Shown here: piece by piece, positions 15,604 through 17,791 of the stretch
How positions within the stretch are numbered: the stretch's first letter is position 1
Layout: every line of letters begins with the position of its first letter
NCBI GenBank assembly: GCA_002392645.1
Contig: DGHL01000115.1
Span: 211 to 18,001 of the forward strand
Source of the DNA: Prevotellaceae bacterium UBA3849
GTDB lineage: Bacteria > Bacteroidota > Bacteroidia > Bacteroidales > Bacteroidaceae
Direction: 5' to 3'
DNA length: 17,791 nt
Program-made: the position numbers and the translations under genes
The notes under the pieces: generated by a model
What the model was told of the DNA's origin: nothing
The model's input: only the letters and a program-made list of their open reading frames with translations
Databases searched by the model: none

Positions 15604-16116
15604 AAAAAATTATACTCTCATGCGAAAAAGTTACTACAAGTCATTTTTCATGCCTCTCACATGCCGATAACAAAATGGCAGGAAACACCCATTTAAGCAT
15701 TCTTTTACATTCCTCCCAAAACTGTAATTTGTATCGAAACCGTCTCACGAAAAGCACCATCCAAAATCACTAATAGACAACCATTTACGACAGTGTATTC
15801 TAAAAGCATAGCTTTTACGGTGTAATTCGATAGCTTTTACATCGTAATTTGATAGCTTTTACACTGTAATTTGATAGCTTTTACAGCGCAATATCATGCA
15901 ACTGTATTTTTGGTACGCCAATAACATACACTTTTGCTACGACAGTATTCCATTCGGCCAATCCTTACGCAGGACATTGCCCCGACTTCAACCATGCCAT
16001 ACTAATCCACGCTCAAAGAAACTCTTTTCCTTTACGAATTTCCACAGAAGTATCAGCGAAAACATCAACTTTTTACCGTTAAAAGAGCTCTTTACACATT
16101 ATTTTCAGAGATTTTA
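15604..16116. other. Divergent intergenic region between the his and export-permease promoters
   Basis: This stretch of about 510 bases between opposed promoters holds the 22-base repeat array (15800-15887) and a 12-bp perfect palindrome AAAGAGCTCTTT (16082-16093). Otherwise there are no convincing genes. A 75-codon plus-strand frame begins right after the repeats but shows no recognised motif. Confidence 0.6.
15800..15887. repeat. Tandem 22-base repeat array (four units, one degenerate)
   Basis: Three clean units at 15822-15843, 15844-15865 and 15866-15887 share GTAATT[CT]GATAGCTTTTAC with a variable three-base tail. A fourth, degenerate unit at 15800-15821 keeps ATAGCTTTTAC. Orientation and unit length equal those of the cluster at 4236-4298, 11.5 kb away. 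Confidence 0.88.
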
Positions 16117-16147
16117 TTTGTAATTTGCGTTTTTTTTAGTAACTTTG
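16117..16147 (+). promoter_or_regulatory. Bacteroidetes-type promoter for the export permease
   Basis: TTTG at 16117-16120, a 19-base spacer and TAACTTTG at 16140-16147 match the Bacteroidetes sigma consensus. The predicted start is near 16154. The leader to the ATG is about 105 bases and holds GGGTA/TACCC and a following run of six T. Confidence 0.85.
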
Positions 16148-16259
16148 CATTCTTACAAAGGGTATTTTTCCCAAGTACCCTGGACCTTTTTTCATAACAA
16201 CCGAAAACTCAAAGACATATACGTTCTCTGAGGAAAATTGTTATATACATACGAGAATC

Positions 16260-17108
16260 ATGGAACCAAAAGACAGAATATCACACATCTCGCCAAAGCG
16301 CAACTGGTTTGACGTTGACATCAAGGGCCTTTGGCAGTATCGCGACCTGTACAAATCATACATCAGGCGCGACTTCGTAACAACTTACAAACAGACCATA
16401 CTCGGTCCTTTATGGTATTTCATCTCGCCAATCTTCACGACCATCATGTACATGTTCGTGTTCGGAGGTTTGGCAGGTATCAGCACCGACGGACTGCCAC
16501 AGCCATTGTTCTACATGGCTGGCATCACACTATGGGGATATTTCCTCTCTTGTTTCGGAGCATGCACCAACATCTTCGGAGCTAACGCCGGAGTGTTCAG
16601 CAAGGTGTATTTCCCCCGACTCATCGTGCCTCTGAGCTCATGCACCACGAACCTCATACGTTTCGGCATACAGATGCTGATGTTCTTTGGCGTATATGCC
16701 TACTACGTCCTCACCGGCAAGTTTGAACTAAGCATCAACTGGACCATAGTATTCTTCCCGGTATATGTACTCATGGTGGCATTCATCGCAATGGCAATGG
16801 GACTCCTGGTATCGTCACTGACAACAAAATACCGCGACCTCAACTTCCTTGTAGGTTTCGGCACCCAGTTGCTCATGTACGGCACTCCTATCATCTACCC
16901 TCTCAGCTTCGCACCAGAGAAATACCGTGAATTAATAAACCTCAACCCTCTCTCTCCTATCTTTGAGGCATACAAATACGCATGGTTAGGCAACGGCACC
17001 TTCACCGCACAGGGACTCATCGGCAGTGGTATATTCCTCGTCGTCACCCTCATCCTCGCCATCCTCATCTTCAACCAGCAAGAGCAAAAATTCATCGATA
17101 CTGTATAG
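16260..17108 (+). CDS. ABC-2 type polysaccharide export permease (Wzm/TagG family)
   Basis: This 282-residue inner-membrane protein is the channel half of an ABC exporter for O-antigen, capsule or a related glycan. The family signature RRDFVTTYKQTILGPLWYFI spans residues 36-55. The N-terminal amphipathic stretch before it (WFDVDIKGLWQYRDLY) is also typical. About six hydrophobic spans follow, with TPIIYPLSFAP and INLNPLSPIFEAYKYAWLG marking the C-terminal half as in RfbA/TagG/KpsM-like permeases. The gene has its own promoter and no close upstream gene on the strand. The ATPase partner (Wzt-like) normally follows directly. Here a GxxExxY gene and a repeat array follow instead, so the ATPase is either beyond the window or elsewhere. 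Confidence 0.92.
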   Translation: MEPKDRISHISPKRNWFDVDIKGLWQYRDLYKSYIRRDFVTTYKQTILGPLWYFISPIFTTIMYMFVFGGLAGISTDGLPQPLFYMAGITLWGYFLSCFGACTNIFGANAGVFSKVYFPRLIVPLSSCTTNLIRFGIQMLMFFGVYAYYVLTGKFELSINWTIVFFPVYVLMVAFIAMAMGLLVSSLTTKYRDLNFLVGFGTQLLMYGTPIIYPLSFAPEKYRELINLNPLSPIFEAYKYAWLGNGTFTAQGLIGSGIFLVVTLILAILIFNQQEQKFIDTV

Positions 17109-17114
17109 GCTTCT

Positions 17115-17174
17115 TTCCCGAATTATAGAATTAGAGATTAAACTATAGATTCTGAAATTCGATAATTCGGGGAA
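17115..17174. repeat. Inverted repeat pair upstream of the GxxExxY gene
   Basis: The left arm 17115-17132 (TTCCCGAATTATAGAATT) pairs with the right arm 17156-17174 (AATTCGATAATTCGGGGAA), apart from one mismatch and one extra G. The loop is 23 bases. The right arm is a diverged copy of the repeat that forms the tandem array at 17648-17791. The hairpin begins 6 bases after the permease stop, so it may also terminate permease transcription. Confidence 0.75.
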
Positions 17175-17205
17175 AAAACAGAAAAGTATAGAATCTCTAT
17201 ATCTA

Positions 17206-17598
17206 ATGGAATATCTTTACAAAGAAGAAAGTAAGAAATTAATGCGAATTGCGCTACAACTTCACAATGAATTAGGATGTGGATTTAAAGAAAAAGTTTA
17301 CCAAGATGCCTTTGAAGTTCTTCTAAAAGAAAACAACATCCCTTATGAAAGGGAAAAGCATATCTGCATGGTATACCACAACGTAGTTCTGCAACACGAT
17401 TTCTACTGGGATTTCTTTTGTTATGATAAAATCGGTATAGAATTAAAAGCCGTAACAGAATTACTCGGAGAATTTGAATCACAAGTCATTAATTATTTAC
17501 ATGTAGGCAACCACCGACTTGGGCTCCTACTCAATTTCGGGGTCCGAAGTTTGCAATACAAATGGTTCCCAAACAGAATCAACTATCATAAAATTTGA
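17206..17598 (+). CDS. GxxExxY protein (PD-(D/E)XK-like)
   Basis: This 130-residue protein belongs to the GxxExxY family (PDDEXK_3-type). The naming motif is G26-F-K-E29-K-V-Y32. A nuclease-like core follows: D69, then E79-L-K81 in IGIELKAV, with Q93 in ESQVINYL, and the family ending LLLNFGVRSLQYKWF. All core acidic and lysine positions are present, so catalysis is possible, but no cellular role is established for this family to my knowledge. The gene is clearly more AT-rich than its neighbours and is flanked on both sides by copies of one repeat family, which suggests acquisition as a unit. The ATG at 17206 is the first start after the inverted repeat. A shorter in-frame start is unlikely because residues 1-25 fit the family. 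Confidence 0.88.
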   Translation: MEYLYKEESKKLMRIALQLHNELGCGFKEKVYQDAFEVLLKENNIPYEREKHICMVYHNVVLQHDFYWDFFCYDKIGIELKAVTELLGEFESQVINYLHVGNHRLGLLLNFGVRSLQYKWFPNRINYHKI

Positions 17599-17647
17599 CA
17601 TACAAAACTTTTCGCTACTCCAAATTATCCCACAAAATAGACACTTT

Positions 17648-17791
17648 AATTCTACAACTCGATAATTCGGGACAAAAAATAATTCCACAACTCAGTAATT
17701 CGGGACAAAAAAATAATTCCACAACTCGGTAATCCGGGACAAAAAATAATTCCACAACTCGGTAACTCGGGACAAAAAAAATAATTCCACA
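17648..17791 (+). repeat. Tandem array of a 33-35 base repeat, running off the window
   Basis: There are four full units (17648-17680, 17681-17714, 17715-17747, 17748-17782) and a fifth cut by the window end. Each reads AATTC[CT]ACAACTC followed by GGTAATTCGGGAC or a near variant, then a tract of 6-8 A and T. The length differences between units come from the A tract. The same core, diverged, lies upstream of the GxxExxY gene. Confidence 0.92.

Noticed and set aside
15896..16123. 75-codon plus-strand frame just after the 22-base repeats
   Set aside because: It overlaps the -33 element of the permease promoter, has no ribosome site or known motif, and its composition looks like intergenic sequence.
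17648..17791. CRISPR array
   Set aside because: The units are directly adjacent with no unique spacers, and the variation is confined to point changes and A-tract length, so it is a simple tandem repeat.

Overview
The window looks like a Bacteroidales chromosome, most likely Prevotella or a close relative (established patterns plus inference). The evidence is three copies of the Bacteroidetes-type promoter TTTG-N19-TAACTTTG, the near absence of strong Shine-Dalgarno sites, a class III fructose-1,6-bisphosphatase, the gene order hisH-hisA-hisF-hisI-hisE, and a MetG with a C-terminal EMAP-II-like tRNA-binding domain. Base composition is moderate through the body of the window. It drops sharply in the last 700 bases.

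Layout. (1) 1-725, plus strand: the 3' end of metG, closed by a perfect 18-bp hairpin that probably terminates transcription from both sides. (2) 829-4029, minus strand: a three-gene operon for exported proteins, in the order UshA-like 5'-nucleotidase, PTP-like phytase (inositol-phosphate phosphatase), and a small protein made of six 16-residue repeats. It has its own promoter. The theme is release of phosphate from organic phosphates in the periplasm or at the cell surface. (3) 4030-4576: a non-coding stretch with a 22-base repeat family. (4) 4577-15514, minus strand: a long co-oriented block in transcription order hisH, hisA, hisF, hisI, hisE (second half of histidine synthesis), ftsE (division ABC ATPase), lysC, lysA (first and last enzymes of the lysine branch), a membrane GT2 glycosyltransferase, an unusual GT-B-like glycosyltransferase, and fbp (gluconeogenesis). 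Gaps are short, and only the hisH end shows a clear promoter. (5) 15515-16259: a divergent intergenic region with promoters firing both ways and four more copies of the 22-base repeat. (6) 16260-17108, plus strand: an ABC-2 polysaccharide-export permease (Wzm/TagG type). (7) 17109-17791: an AT-rich accessory segment carrying a GxxExxY (PD-(D/E)XK-like) gene. It is bracketed by an inverted pair of one repeat upstream and a tandem array of the same 33-35 base repeat downstream, and the array runs off the window.

The most unusual parts are the GxxExxY gene with its repeat family, sitting just behind an export permease where the partner ATPase would be expected; the phytase/nucleotidase/repeat-protein operon; and the glycosyltransferase with a canonical N-terminal half and an unrecognised C-terminal half. 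The core metabolic genes appear intact and ordinary.
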